64,000 nt of DNA from Chelonoidis abingdonii. Its lineage: Eukaryota; Chordata; Testudines; Testudinidae. A program made the position numbers and the translations under genes. The number at the start of each line of letters is the position of its first letter. Within the stretch, counting starts at the first letter, position 1. The notes beneath the pieces were generated by a model that ran no database searches, was not told where the DNA came from, and was given only the letters and a program-made list of their open reading frames with translations. Shown here in pieces: positions 49,823 through 61,860 of the stretch. The DNA lies in assembly GCF_003597395.2 (NCBI RefSeq), contig NC_133777.1, forward strand, positions 57,769,843 to 57,833,842, read 5' to 3'.

Positions 49823-52800
49823 GTATGTACACACTAACTGCTAGTGCAGTAGTTTGGCGGTCTGTATTAAGGAAATCCTGACTCCTCCCTGTTGAAGGAT
49901 TATTACAGTGTAGTTTGTCTTGTTTTCATCCTGTGTTGTTCCTCAGTAAACTTACTCTAAAAGAATAGCATCTATTTACATTATGTCTTCCTGTTCCAGT
50001 CAAGAATGGTTACAGATTTGCCCCTGTTTTAGATGATCTTCATTTTCTACATTTACTGTACTCAGTCCTGGAATTTGCTAGAGCTAAACAATGAGGCATT
50101 CAGTGCAGACAAAGGCATTCAGTGCAGATTAAAGGTATTAAACTACCTGAAAATTTCACAGTTCATCCACTTTTATTGAGTCTTTTTAAATATTTCTGTG
50201 TAAGTAGCGCTGAGTTCTGTTGGTGGGGAAAAAATAACTTGCTTATTGAATTACTCATTGCAATGTACTCTAAAACCTAGTGATATCTTTAATCTTAAGT
50301 CCATTTTTAAGGTGTCCACTGTCTGAATTCAAAAATGGTGCCAAATAATCCTGTTTATACCTGATACATGTTTACTGTTGAGCTTTATGCTAGTCCTATG
50401 TTGATTATCTCTGAGCCCTATTGTACCATCAATGTTTGATCAGGAGTCCCTATTGTAATTAGTGGGAGTTCTCCTTTGTCTCTAAAATTTGATGTCACAA
50501 TAATGATTATTTGTGATTAGAAATTATTAAATGTCATTAGAACTTCGATTACCCTCTAATTTAAACAATGGGTGACCTGAATGAAATTGAAAGACTAATT
50601 ATATACCTTTTTTTTTTTTGAGTTAATGATCCCTTCTCAGTCCTATGCCTTAATGTCATGAAAAGTCACCACCAAGGACATTCTATAGCTCTTGAAGATC
50701 TGAGATTACACTGTATACAGTAGATTCTTGACCAAAGAATTATGGGGAGGAACTGTCAAATTTCCAAGGGTGGTAAATATAAACTTTCATATGAATGTCA
50801 CATTGTAGCAAATCCTGACAAACTATATCTAGTTTTATTGTTTCTGTTTTTCCTTATGAGAAGTGTATTTCATCTGCTTTAGGAAAGTATCTGTAGCATA
50901 AAAAGATTATTTACATCCCAGATGAAGAAAGAAATTATAGTTCACACAACGATAATATATGACCCATAAACAGTTTGCACATATCTTTGGATAAGATGAA
51001 TAATTTAAGCTGAACAGTGAGTTGGTAAATAGGTCTGTGAACGTGGTGCCTTACACGGTGTGTAGGCAAGTTATAAAACGTGTTGCTCTTGAATACGTGG
51101 CAGTTGGATGGCTTAGAAGGATTTATCTTTTTGTAGGCTCCATTAATTTACCATTGAAGACGGCAAAGTTCATAGCAGCCAAGTATAAAAGGGTATGTAT
51201 CTATGTATTTATACCCTGTATTACTCCTCAGATTTGTTGCTTTGTTAGTTGAATGTGGTCACTTATATTGATATCTAAACTGAGATATCTGATGTAAGGC
51301 CAGTTTTCATATATACTTTTTTAATGGTATTAGTCTCACCTAATTAAACACCATGCAGTAAGGACTCAACCTGATTGTGGCCAGATTTAATCTCTTGTCG
51401 TCACTGGCAAATTTCACTGTAATTATGATAGATGTTTTTAGAATATAAACTAATCAACTCTCCTTTTCTACACACACTGATGCGGAAGGACTAATATTAT
51501 CGATGGTAATATTTCGCTGTTACATGAAGTGCACTTTTAAAACTATTCATTTAAAACAGTTATTGCATTTTAATTATTACATGTTTGCTTTTATATAGCA
51601 GTGCTCCAGTTTCACCTGACACCATGTACAGTTCCTGATTCTTTCACTTACATTGATGTAAATCAGGAATGGCACTAATGATCTCAGCCGAGTTACACTG
51701 GTATAAAACCAGTGTAAGGAAGTGCAGAATCAGGCTCATTAATTTGAACAACACCTTTTCTTTATTGTGTGTTAATATATAGTAGAAAAAAACATTGTTT
51801 CTCACCTTTCAAATCTTCAGGTTACATGATCTGGGATAAAATAGAAGATCAGAGTAACTGTGGGGACAATATGTGGATCATCAATATAAGGCAAATGGTG
51901 AAAGGTGATTACCTGAAGTCAGCACTCAACAAAGGGAGCCCCACATCTGGCTTCTCAAACATCTGTAGAGAACCCAGTTTTTTGATCTTACATGACAGAG
52001 GCTGATTTTGAGGGGTGATGCAAAAGCAAGAGGGCAAGGTTTGCATGGTTTTGCATGAACATCACAGAACCCAGCCATGATTTCAACACACTCATATAAT
52101 TACACCTAATGTAATAAACTGTCTTTAGGGCATAATACGTCAGGCTGCATAGAAGCAGGGTCTAGCATTAATGTTGTTTTTACAATGTTTATATGATCCC
52201 ATTTCCATAGCCAAATGGTACAGATCCAAAATTGGGTCCTTTTAAGTAGGAAAATATTTGCTGTAATTTAGAGATGTCTTAACTCAAAAGTTCATAGACA
52301 AGGCACATATGGATAAGATAGCCACAATTTAACTGAGTTCAGTGGGACTACTCACATTCAGGAGTGTTTTCAGGTTTGGAGTGCTAATAGCTACTGCCAT
52401 ACCTGCTTACTCAACAAGAATGTTTGATGTTTAGAGCAGTGCTAAGTGATAAGACCATTTTATTACCATGAACAGAGGACTAGCTGGCACAGCTGTGGGA
52501 ATTATACAAGTTTGTTTTTTTTGTTTTGTTTGTAGTTAAGGAGAACAAAATAGCTTTTATCAGTTTGTGTCAGAAATAAGACTAGTTATTAGTAGAGCTA
52601 GTCTCCTGCTAGTTCAACCAGCTCCTGAACCCTTGGTCGTTCATTTTATTAAAATAACTACTGAATGAATTCCTGTGCAATGAACCCAGAGTATCCAGAA
52701 CTACACAATTATGAAAGTATGTATGCTTCTGTATTCTCACATACAACATCTGCTGTTTCATTAGAGCAATCATGTATAGATCCAGTAGCAGAAAAAATCT

Positions 52801-53465
52801 TTGCAGGACTTGGTTTTTATGGCACAGCTGTGTTTAATGCCTTTTGGCTCCTCTCTATAAAAGCATTTGTCGTTCTCTGAGGTAGTTAATTGGGAAATTC
52901 AAACAATGAATGCTGAAAGTAAACTTCCTTTGTTCCTAACATGGCTTACAGAATATATCAGTGGGGGTTATGTTAGTTTCTATTTAGGGAGCTGAATCAA
53001 AGTAATCTACTAACACTTAACATTTTCATCTTTAGTGTTTTTAAATAGGCAAACTAATTTGCATGATAAGAAACAATTATTGGGTCAAATTCTGACCTGG
53101 TGAAAGCAAGTGCAACTTTATTAGAAATGCATCCACTAACACTAGGTCTGAATTTGGCCCTCTGTCAATTTTCCATGAAACACAAGGAAGTATATTACTG
53201 CAAGTTACATTTTTTTTTTAATGGAGACTCCTTGGAATTTTAATGGATTGAGAAATGCAAACTCCCATTATCTTTTGGGCTTGGTTATTTCCTTTGAAAA
53301 TTCAACACTTTCCCAGTGACTTTCTAACAACACTGCTTTCATTAGCCTGCTTTGTCATGGTGCACTGTGTGGGTCTCTTCAGAACTGACCCTGCAATGTG
53401 CTCATCTTGGGGTGACGTAGGTGCCCTTTCTGACCCTCCCTGAAGTCATCAGGGATGTTGTTAAG

Positions 53466-53602
53466 CAGGGGTGCTGGAACAATTTGTATAGTGAGGGTGC
53501 TGAGAGCTATTGAACCACACTGTAAACCCTGTATATGATGGCAACCACTTGAAGCTAGGGGGTGCAGGAGCACCCTCAGCACCTCTAGTTCCAGCACCTA
53601 TG
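53466..53602. mobile_element. Small hAT-type MITE in the 3'UTR
   Basis: A 137-bp element with ends caggggtgctggaac and gttccagcacctatg. The flanks ttgttaag and tcttaaag match at 5 of 8 positions, consistent with a decayed TSD. It lies in the distal part of the predicted 3'UTR and would be transcribed. Confidence 0.8.
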
Positions 53603-53762
53603 TCTTAAAGGACTGGGGCCTTAACTGTGCAGATCATCAAGCCTCGATTTGAGTGACACAAAACCCCTACTTTATATATGTAAAATTACTTATATTTCAC
53701 CTTAACCCAGTCATCCATCTTGGCAGAAGGATATACTTTATTATAACTTATTTTTTGTTATT

Positions 53763-53770
53763 TGTAAATA
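53763..53770 (+). promoter_or_regulatory. Candidate Pumilio response element
   Basis: TGTAAATA matches the Pumilio consensus UGUANAUA. It lies in the distal 3'UTR about 450 bases before the polyadenylation signal. A single 8-mer in 5.5 kb of AT-rich sequence can occur by chance. Confidence 0.3.
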
Positions 53771-54214
53771 CAAGATGTTTATAGGAAATATGTATTTTGA
53801 GCTATGTCTATGGAACAAGCCACTGCACCAAAATAGTTCAATTATTTAGAATATGCAGATTTTTATTAAAGGGACCTAATGTGTATTTATTTACATATGC
53901 CATCTACATTTTTATCCAGGTCTTTTATCATACTAACCCAAGTTTTCATGGAATTTTATAGCATATATATATATGTCATATTGTAAATCCATAGTTACCA
54001 TTTTGTAATTTTCTGATTAGCCAGTTTCTTGAGTGGATTTAAAGCGGGAGTATAAGCTAAAAGTACTTTGTGACTAGTTCAGGAATATGTATCCCTGGCA
54101 ATGCACCCGAACCTGAACTGTACAGCATCCTTTTCATATTGTATACATTTTCTCTTTGATGGAAAAAGTTAACTATTTTTGTTTATGACTAATTTATTTT
54201 TTATTATTGTGAAA

Positions 54215-54220
54215 AATAAA
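54215..54220 (+). terminator. Polyadenylation signal AATAAA
   Basis: A canonical AATAAA lies in an AT-rich stretch about 5.5 kb past the stop codon. It is followed within 20-35 bases by a TTTTGTG-type U/GU-rich element, so cleavage is expected near 54235-54240. Confidence 0.6.
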
Positions 54221-54861
54221 GTAATTAAAGATCAGCTTTTGTGACATGGTTTATTTCCTATTTGGTGAACCCTATGTAACTCCAGTTACACAGGAGTTAA
54301 ACATACATATCAACAGTTGAATAGATCCCTGGAGGGATCTAATTAACATGCCATATCTAGTACTGTGCAGAATATAGAAATGTTGCCACAAGAGATATAA
54401 CACTGTGCTCTATAACCTTACAGGGTATTGACAGTGACATCCTGGTTTCCTGATAGACAATCATACCTATTAGAGATTGGAAAAGAGAGCCTTTTACTGA
54501 TAGGTCTTCATCTCCTCCCTGCTTCCAAACCAAGTTGTTTCCTACCGTATGTTCTCAATTACATTGCCCAATTTTAAATTATTTTCTCCCTCCACTTCCC
54601 TTGAGAAGCTCTGGCTCCTTTTTGCCAGGTAAAATGGCCAGAGTGGTGTAAAGCAGTCCTAAAAACTGCCATTCCAGAAGGGAGAGGATTCCCCTGATGC
54701 AGGCGCTGTAGAAGACAACTGTAAGGCTGTGCGGGAGGGACTTGCCCACTCCTCTGGGGACACTAGGATCCAGGGGTGCATGCCCTCCCCCTCTAGCCAT
54801 GGAGGACCTTGGAGAACCTTGTGGAAAAACCACAGAGAATAGCCATCCGTAGACTCTAACC

Positions 54862-55127
54862 CAGTGATACTCAGACCTCAGTGGTTCAGAAGTCAAATTA
54901 GTGATCAAAGAGCCACAGTAGTGTGAATTCATTGTTTCCTTTACTATTTATAATATCTGACCAAGTATTACTATTTTATCAACTACAGTTAGTTCATAAC
55001 ATAGTTTAAAAGCAGCCAGATTAGTTAATAATTAAATCAGTGTTTTAACATCATGTGCTGCACAGAGCCACAGGAGACCCATTAAAGAGCCACTTTTGTC
55101 TCTCAAGCCTCAATCTGAGTATCAGTG
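54862..55127. mobile_element. hAT-type MITE after the gene
   Basis: A 266-bp element with ends cagtgatactcagac and atctgagtatcagtg. The flanks ctctaacc and ctccagtc match at 5 of 8. It lies about 640 bp after the polyadenylation signal. Confidence 0.8.
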
Positions 55128-56097
55128 CTCCAGTCAGTAGTATCAGAAGCAGCCAAAGAAGGGACTGCTTGGTGGAGGGAGGGCAGACAGAATGGGAACT
55201 GGTGGTGGTTTGGTTGGGGCAAAACAGGCACCAGATCAGACCACTCCCTCCCCCCAGCATCCTTGTGGACGCTGAAATGTACAGGGGAGACCCACTACCA
55301 CACTCGGCCGGGCACTAGGATCCATGTAGCCCTGGGGGGAACCCCAGACACCAGTCAGCCAGAGCCTCCACCTGGTGGTAGGATCAGAACCATCCAAATC
55401 AGAGTGCAGTGCTTCCTGGGGTTATCCAGCTTTGTGAACCACTGTACCTGTCCTTAGCATGAGGAAGACTCATCTGTGTCTGGTAGGGATCAGCTTCTAG
55501 ACTCCATCAGCCACAAGCAACACAAGTCCTCCCCTCTCAGCTCATGTAGGCTTTGCTGTCCCTCTGCAGGCGAGCAATTGGCATACTCCCTCCACCCTCC
55601 TGCCCCTCACCCCAGTCCTCCAAGCATCTTCCTAGAGTGCCTAGCCATTGGACAGCCACAGATCCTCTGGTCCAAAAGGAACAATACACCAAGGTTTAGC
55701 AGTTACCCTGTAGGACATAGCTCCACTTAACTCAGCACGTGGATTTGTTCACAGAGAAAGCAGGTATGACTTGATTTAACAAAGAACAGAGTCAAATAAT
55801 ATCACATAGAAATATTGGCCACAGGAGGGTTACATATCCACTTAAATCATAACACACATTCTAGAGCATAAACTTAACTAATGAGCTGCTGCTTGTCTAA
55901 TAAGGTTCTGCTTATCCTAAGTTCTTGTCTCAGTGTTTTTTAACCAGGATGGCTGAGGTTTCATAAAACCAACCTGCTGGCAGCTTACCTCCCCAGATGA
56001 TGGCTGCTAGCCCTTCTTCCCTAAACTGTGTTCCCTCCCACCCACTAGTCACCTCTTCCCACTAAATTCATCACCTGAAGTGCTCATAATCTTCTCA

Positions 56098-56230
56098 AGT
56101 ATCAGGGGGTAGTGGTGTTAGTCTGTAGCCACAAAAACAACGAGGAGTCCAGTGGCACCTTAAAGACTAACAGATTTATTTGGGCATAAGCTTTCATGGG
56201 TAAAAAATCCCTTCATTTCTTCAGATGCAT
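56098..56230 (-). repeat. Turtle-type repeat with hammerhead-like core
   Basis: A well-preserved copy of a common repeat with gtgttagtctgtagccac, ggtgccactgg-type and actaacagatttatttgggc blocks. Minus-strand reading gives CTGAAGA (56224-56218), an imperfect stem, GAAA, then gcttatgc. It may be a Penelope-related terminal piece or a Pol III SINE. Confidence 0.65.
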
Positions 56231-56377
56231 AATCTTCTCACTAGCATTTGACTCAGTATGTAAATAGATTTCCATAGTAAGGCACACAGTACACAGTGGT
56301 AAGTCTGTCACCTCCTGGAACCCATCTTAAGGCATATGACCTCTGGGTCACCTGCCTGTAATGGCAATGCTTTAAAC

Positions 56378-56687
56378 CAGGGGTAGGCAACCTATGGCAT
56401 GCGTGCTGAAGGCGGCACACGAGCTGATTTTCAGTGACACTCACGCTGCCTGGGTCCTGGCCACTAGTCCAGGGGCTCTGCATTTTAATTTAATTTTAAA
56501 TGAAGCTTCTTAAACATTTTAAAAACTTTATTTACTTTACATACAACAATAGTTTTGTTATATATTATAGACTTATAGAAAGAGCCCTTCTAAAAATGTT
56601 AAAATGTGTTACTGGCACACAAAAGCTTAAATTAGAGTGAATAAATGAAGACTCGGCACACCACATCTGAAAGGTTGCCAACCCCTG
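56378..56687. mobile_element. hAT MITE (CAGGGGT family), inverted copy, perfect TSD
   Basis: A 310-bp inverse copy of the element at 34221, with ends caggggtaggcaacct and aggttgccaacccctg. It is flanked by identical ctttaaac at 56370-56377 and 56688-56695. Confidence 0.96.
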
Positions 56688-56974
56688 CTTTAAACACATA
56701 ATTTCCAATATATACATATCTGTCTACAATACAGATGTGCACCGATCTCCTTACATATTATCTGCACATACTTTTTGCAAAGATGATCAGTGTAGCACTG
56801 GATTTCAGTACACATCTTACAAGACATTGTATGGTGAACCTGTATGAAGATAATACCGCCCCCGGAGAGCCCTGTAACCCTTATGTACCGCTGTGTCCTC
56901 TGCCAATTGGCATCACAGGGTCCTGGGGTGGCCATTTCAATCAACACTAGAGAATGTTCTCTGACTTGCATGCA

Positions 56975-57090
56975 TTATTATTAATTTTTATTTGTATTAT
57001 TCTAGTGCCTAGGAGCCCCAGACACAGACCATGAACCCCCTGTGCTAGGCGCTGTACAAACAGCCGGTAAGCTTTTTGGAGCAGAGACTC
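56975..57090 (-). repeat. Ancient SINE/LINE 3' fragment, inverse copy
   Basis: It contains gcctaggagccccagacaca and gctaggcgctgtacaaacag, the inverse of the family at 22376. Confidence 0.55.
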
Positions 57091-59194
57091 TTTTTTGTTC
57101 TAGGTGTAAGATATGCGGCACGAGATGGTGCTACAACGATGGGGCACACACGGAAATAACAAGTCAACGTGTCTAACGGATGTAGCCTGGGGGAAGGAGT
57201 AGCGCACACAAGCCGCGTGAGCAGTGGGGTGGTTGAGACAAACAGCGTGTTAGGGCCCTTATTTGGTTTTTTGGTGGGCGGGCTCAGCCCAATGGAAGGC
57301 AAAGGGGAGCACACAGGGCAGGCATGCGGTGAGCTGAGGAGAAGAGACTTGTGGCGTGGCAGGTTGGAGCCGGCAGCCAGGCAGCACAGGGCAATGCAAG
57401 GCAGCAAGAGGTGAGCTGCGGCGGGGCCAAGGCACCGGGCCTGTGGACTGCCAGCAAATGCCCATCAGCTAAGTCCCACCTGCCTAGCGCCCCTGCTTCT
57501 GCTAACTGAGTGGGCGTGTGACTGTGGTAAAGCAGCTGCCCCAGCGTTAGGAGTTCATGAGCTGCCATCCCGGAGCAATGACAGACACCCCCAGCCCGCC
57601 TTGAAGAACAGTTTAACCGCTTCATGGCTATAGCTCCTTCAACGCTACCCTGGTGAGCACGAAGTGTGAGCGCTTTTCCTGGGGGCTCAGGAGGGGAAAT
57701 TGCCAGTGTTTGGCGTCTGAAACCAGGGAACATTTTGTTTCATTACCTCTGTGTCCAGAACCCCAGGACTTGGAATGTGGCTGGACTAAGCGCCTTGGGA
57801 ACTAGCCTGGTTTGTAACCCTTGGATGGGTGCAAGCCGTGTTCGGAAGGGCTTTAGTCCCTTTGACCTGGCTAATTACTCTTGAAGAAAAACATCTGCAT
57901 GGTTTGGCTCTTGATGAATGAGTTAAATTAGGGAAAATGGGACAAACGTCCCTCTGTGGGCTATAAATACACCCTGAAAGTCTGCTGGTTAAAGTGCTGT
58001 TGCCCTAGAAAGCCCAGCAAAAGGGACAGCCCTGGACTCTGAAATGCTCGTTAGTTGTTTCTTAATACTGCTGTTGCCTTGAAAATGTTAGTTAAGATTG
58101 TACAGACCGAAGCTTAGGAGGATTTCTCAGAATCAGACAGTTGCCTAAAGGTAAGTCCAGAGACACACACACAAATGCCTTTACTACCAGAAAAGAGTCT
58201 CCTATATAGCCATGAAACAGAGGCACCAAATACCATCCTGCCACTAGTGACACTGTTTCTGGGACTGTGATGTTTTTTCTAAGATCCATTGTTCCTTTTG
58301 CTTAAAACTGTGCCCAAAATCTGTTCAAGTAGGGTGCTGGAATCACATGCATGTTTGACATGATCCTCCTCTTTGATTTATTTCTGGAGTGCATGAATTA
58401 TGAGACAAGGTTGTATCTTACTGAGGACTATCTCCTCTTGTTTTGTGTCGCACTGGGAACATTGAAAGAAGTCAGGAAGTTAATCAGTGTTCCAAAAGGG
58501 CATGAGTTAAACTTAGTTGTTGAAGTAATCAGTTGTTTTCAATAAATCTATCAGTTCACTGGCATCCTTTAGCATGTCTGTTGTCAAAAGTCATCCACAG
58601 TTGCTGCACATATGAGGGCAGGGTAGGAATTTTAATCAGAGATAGTTGTGTGCCCATGGGTTGGTTGGCCACACAAACAACGAATACTAATTATCATGGA
58701 CTGTAATGGACTCTGAGCCAGACCATTCTCTCACAGCTGTGTCACAGAGTGGGGGAGGAGATTGGAAATCCCACTCAAGTACTCAGTTACTTCCCATCAG
58801 GCAGAGTTAAGCACTAAGTAGCCCCACCCAGTTTTATCTGTGGCTGTATGCATGGTGTGTACCATTGGTGAGGTGACCAGTGCTCACGCTGCTAGAAATG
58901 GGGGTGAGGTTGGGCAAGTCCCTGGGGTTGTTGTGGGAGCTTTGATGCAGGAACCAGCCTCATGGCAGCAGCAAGGAGAAGAAGCTATGGTCCCAAACCT
59001 GACTGGTGCTGTGACCCCCTGGGCACCAAGTTGTAAAGCCACTCAATTTTCGACTCACCTCTTCTCCCATGGTGGAGGAGGCCAGGGGACAAACCTAAGT
59101 GGCACTGTGATTAGATTAATCCACCAAAAGGGATTATGTAGCAGAAACTCCATAGCTTCAAGACCAGTGGAATTTTCAGTACAGCTGGTGAGAA

Positions 59195-59375
59195 AATGGG
59201 GTGGTGTTTTGTTTTTTTTAATTGGAAAATTTAGTCTTTTCATCAAAAAACTGAAAAACCCATACGTTTTTAGTTTTCCAACAAAAATTCAAAAATTAAA
59301 GTTAGTAAAAAAAAATAATCAATTTTTCATCAAAAAGAAGTTTCGGTGGAAAATTTCTAACAAACCCTAGTTTTT
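59195..59375. repeat. AT-rich homopolymer-like repeat
   Basis: A/T runs with repeated ttttcatcaaaaa and aaaaattcaaaaa motifs that can pair with each other. No coding capacity. Confidence 0.6.
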
Positions 59376-60387
59376 AGTTTAATGTTGATCCTCCAGAGCT
59401 TTTACACAGGAAGACATGCTCCAGCTCTGGATAGACTAGCTCTAATATTACTCTTTCCTGAGAAAAGCCTTCTAATTAAAGAGTATGTTTGCCTTGCACT
59501 CCTTGAGGAAAGGATAGGTGACAATGGAAGTCCTTTTTTTTTTTGCCACAAGAAGGCAGGAGGTGTGACTGCAGCAGGATTGGCTTTGGCTGGCATCCTC
59601 CCTGCATAGAGACCATGGACTAGCTGCTCTGAGAGATACTATATCCGCCTTTGAGTGTCTGGTGAAAACCACTACGACATATTTAGTATTTTTGCCCACA
59701 ATTATACTCTCAGGAATTAAACTCAGACTCTAGCCTTAAGCTTATCTGTCTCTGTCTGAGTCACCTAGATAATACATTTATTTAGCCAAGGCACAGAACA
59801 GTATGTAGTTGTGGCTTACAAACTAGGTGCTCTTGACTGACAACACATGACATCAAACTTCTATCCAATACACTGCAAAGTGTTTCCTATTTTTCAATCC
59901 AGAAATCAAACAACATTGATTCTTACCTACCAGTGCAATCTGTAATCTTGACAGGTGTTTTTGTTCGCATCTGCTAGAGCTGCAATTAAACAATCTAGGA
60001 AGGTTGTTAAGAGAGATAAGCCAAGTTGTGTTTGCATTTCTGTAGGAGGGCCGATAGAACATCTTTTTAGTTTTGTTTGTAATTTGCATATTTAACAAGG
60101 TGTGGCCATAACAGTGCTGTGTAGCCATTAAGAGCCATTCAAGTCTGCTAAAGTGCCAGGCTTATTACTGGACTGTATATCTCTACCAGGTGTTTTCACA
60201 GAACTGTTGGATAATGATATTTTTCCTCCTCTGCAATGGCTGAAATCATGTTGGCTTTCCAGCTGACTTAAAGTGTGCCACAATCCCATTACAAATACAG
60301 CATTGTGTATGGTTTTGTGACTAGTGGAAAGCTATGCCAAGCTTTCTTACTTAAAACTTTGAAATCTGCCATTTTGCAAGCCTTTTC

Positions 60388-61860
60388 ATAGCATCATAGA
60401 ACTGGAAGGGACCTTGAGAGGTCATCTAGTCTAGTCCCCTGCACTCCTGGCAGGATTAATTATCAAGACCATTCCTGCCAGGAATTTGTCTGACCTCTTA
60501 AAAGTCTCTAATGGTGGAGATTTCACAGCTCCCTAGGCAATTTATTCCAGTGCTTAACCACCCTGACAGGAAGTTTTTCCTAATGTCCAATCTAAACGTC
60601 CCTTTCTGCAATTTAAGCCCATTGCTTCATGTCTTGTCCTCAGAGGTTAAGACAAACAATTTTTCTTCCTCCTCCTTGTAACAACCTTTTACATACTTGA
60701 AAACTGTTACCATGTCCCCTCTCAGTCTTCTCTTTTCCAGACTAAACAAACCCAGTTTTTTCAATCTTCCCTCATGTTTTATAGACCTTTTGTCACTCTT
60801 CTCTGGATTCTCTCCAATTTGTCCACATCCTTCCTGAAATGTGTATGGAAGCAGAATTAAGAGAGGCCTCCAACTCTAACAATGCAGGAGTTGTACGAAA
60901 TGCTGTTTTCACCTCCGCTTTAGTTTTCTTGTCTCGCTTTAGCTGATAAGGGTGGAATTCTGATTTAAGCAGAAACCTTGAGATAAGGTCGTGTCTGAAA
61001 ATTTGTATAAACAAAGGATAAACCACGGTGCTAGCCGTTGATGCATGTAACAGGAAGGTATAAATATTTGCCTTATATTGCTTGTAAATCAGAGACCTGC
61101 CTAGGAAGGAGGAATCCTTGTCCGTGCATACTCTCCCCCTTGCAATTGCTTGAGAATAAACTGTCTCCGACATGTTGCACACAAACTCAGAGTGAGGATT
61201 GATTTTCTTCCACATGTGGTACCCAGAACTGGACACAATACACCAGTTGAGGCCTAATCAGAGCAGAGTAGAGCAGAAGAATTACTGCTCATGTCTTGCT
61301 TACAACACTCTTGCTAATACATCACAGAATGATGTTTGCTTTTTTTGCAACACCATTACACTGTTGACTCATACTTAGCATGTGGTCCACTATGACCCCC
61401 ACATCCCTTTCTGGAGTACTCCTTCCTAGGTAGTCATTTCCCATTTTGTATGTGTGCAACTGATTGTTCCTTCCTAAGTGGAGTACTTTGCATTTGGCCT
61501 TATTGAATTTCATCCTATTTACTTCAGACCATTTGGCCTGTTTGTCCGGATCATTTTGAAATGTATTCCTATTCGCCAAAGCACCTGCAACCCCCTCCCA
61601 GCTTGGTATCATCTGCAAACTTTATAAATGTACTCTGTATGCCATTAGCTAAATCATTGATGAAGATATTGAACAGAACCGGACCCAGAACTGATTCCTG
61701 TAGAACCACACTCGTTATGCCCGTCCAGCATGACTGAACCACTGATAACTACTCCCTGGGAACAGTTTTCCAACCAGTTTTGCACCCACCTATAGTAGCT
61801 CCGTCTGTGTTGCATTTCCTCAAATGTAAAGTTTCCTGCAAAATTTCTTGAGGCAAAAAT
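60388..61860 (-). repeat. CR1 LINE, reverse orientation, interrupted
   Basis: The left edge catagcatcatagaactgga is the CR1 3' terminus. The copy runs right through gtcttgtcctcagaggttaa and then, after the insertion, acccagaactggacacaata and the ORF2 remnant with KCKVLHLGRNNQLH and YLGRSTPERDVGVIVD (minus strand, 61350-61520). Split at 60844-61213. Confidence 0.92.
60844..61213 (-). other. 370-bp unknown insertion with open minus-strand frame
   Basis: The CR1 sequence is continuous across this interval if it is removed. The break is flanked by ATGTG on both sides (60839-60843 and 61214-61218), and the inner ends tatggaagc and cttccac are short inverses. On the minus strand it is open throughout (about 120 codons, continuing into the CR1 on both sides). 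One segment, TFLLHASTASTVVYPLFIQ, is hydrophobic like a membrane helix and is followed by basic residues. I do not recognise the protein. It could be a captured exon, a processed fragment without poly(A), or a short-TIR DNA element that is open by chance. Confidence 0.55.

Larger units (their letters stand above)
48732..54240 (+). other. THSD4: Predicted 3' untranslated region of the THSD4-like gene
   Basis: About 5.5 kb separates the stop codon from the first strong polyadenylation context. It is AT-rich with many ATTTA-type stretches, no conserved open frame, a (TA)n tract at 49775 and a small hAT-type MITE at 53466-53602. An earlier AATAAA at 52113 could be a proximal site. The human orthologue is remembered to have a multi-kilobase 3'UTR, which fits. 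The extent is inferred from signals only. Confidence 0.6.

Noticed and set aside
51661..51740. Palindromic stretch with gttacactgg / ccagtgtaa
   Set aside because: A short old amniote repeat type with common occurrence; arms are brief and nothing unusual is added.
54579..55457. Open frames of 110-117 codons downstream of the gene
   Set aside because: They overlap a hAT-type MITE (54862-55127) and GC-rich sequence, and translate to low-complexity peptides with no family resemblance.
57045..57733. Possible CpG-island promoter with open frames up to 149 codons
   Set aside because: GC content rises but CpG is not dense, no start-site motifs or exon follow, and both strands are open. Insufficient evidence for a gene.
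60844..61213. Class A GPCR TM7 fragment (STVVYPLFIQIFRHD resembles an NPxxY region)
   Set aside because: The NP pair is absent and the spacing from Pro to the following Phe-Arg does not fit NPxxY-x5-F. The block is kept as unknown.
60793..61236. 147-codon minus-strand open frame as a complete gene
   Set aside because: Its first and last codons fall in CR1 sequence, so start and stop are incidental; only the inserted middle part is of interest.
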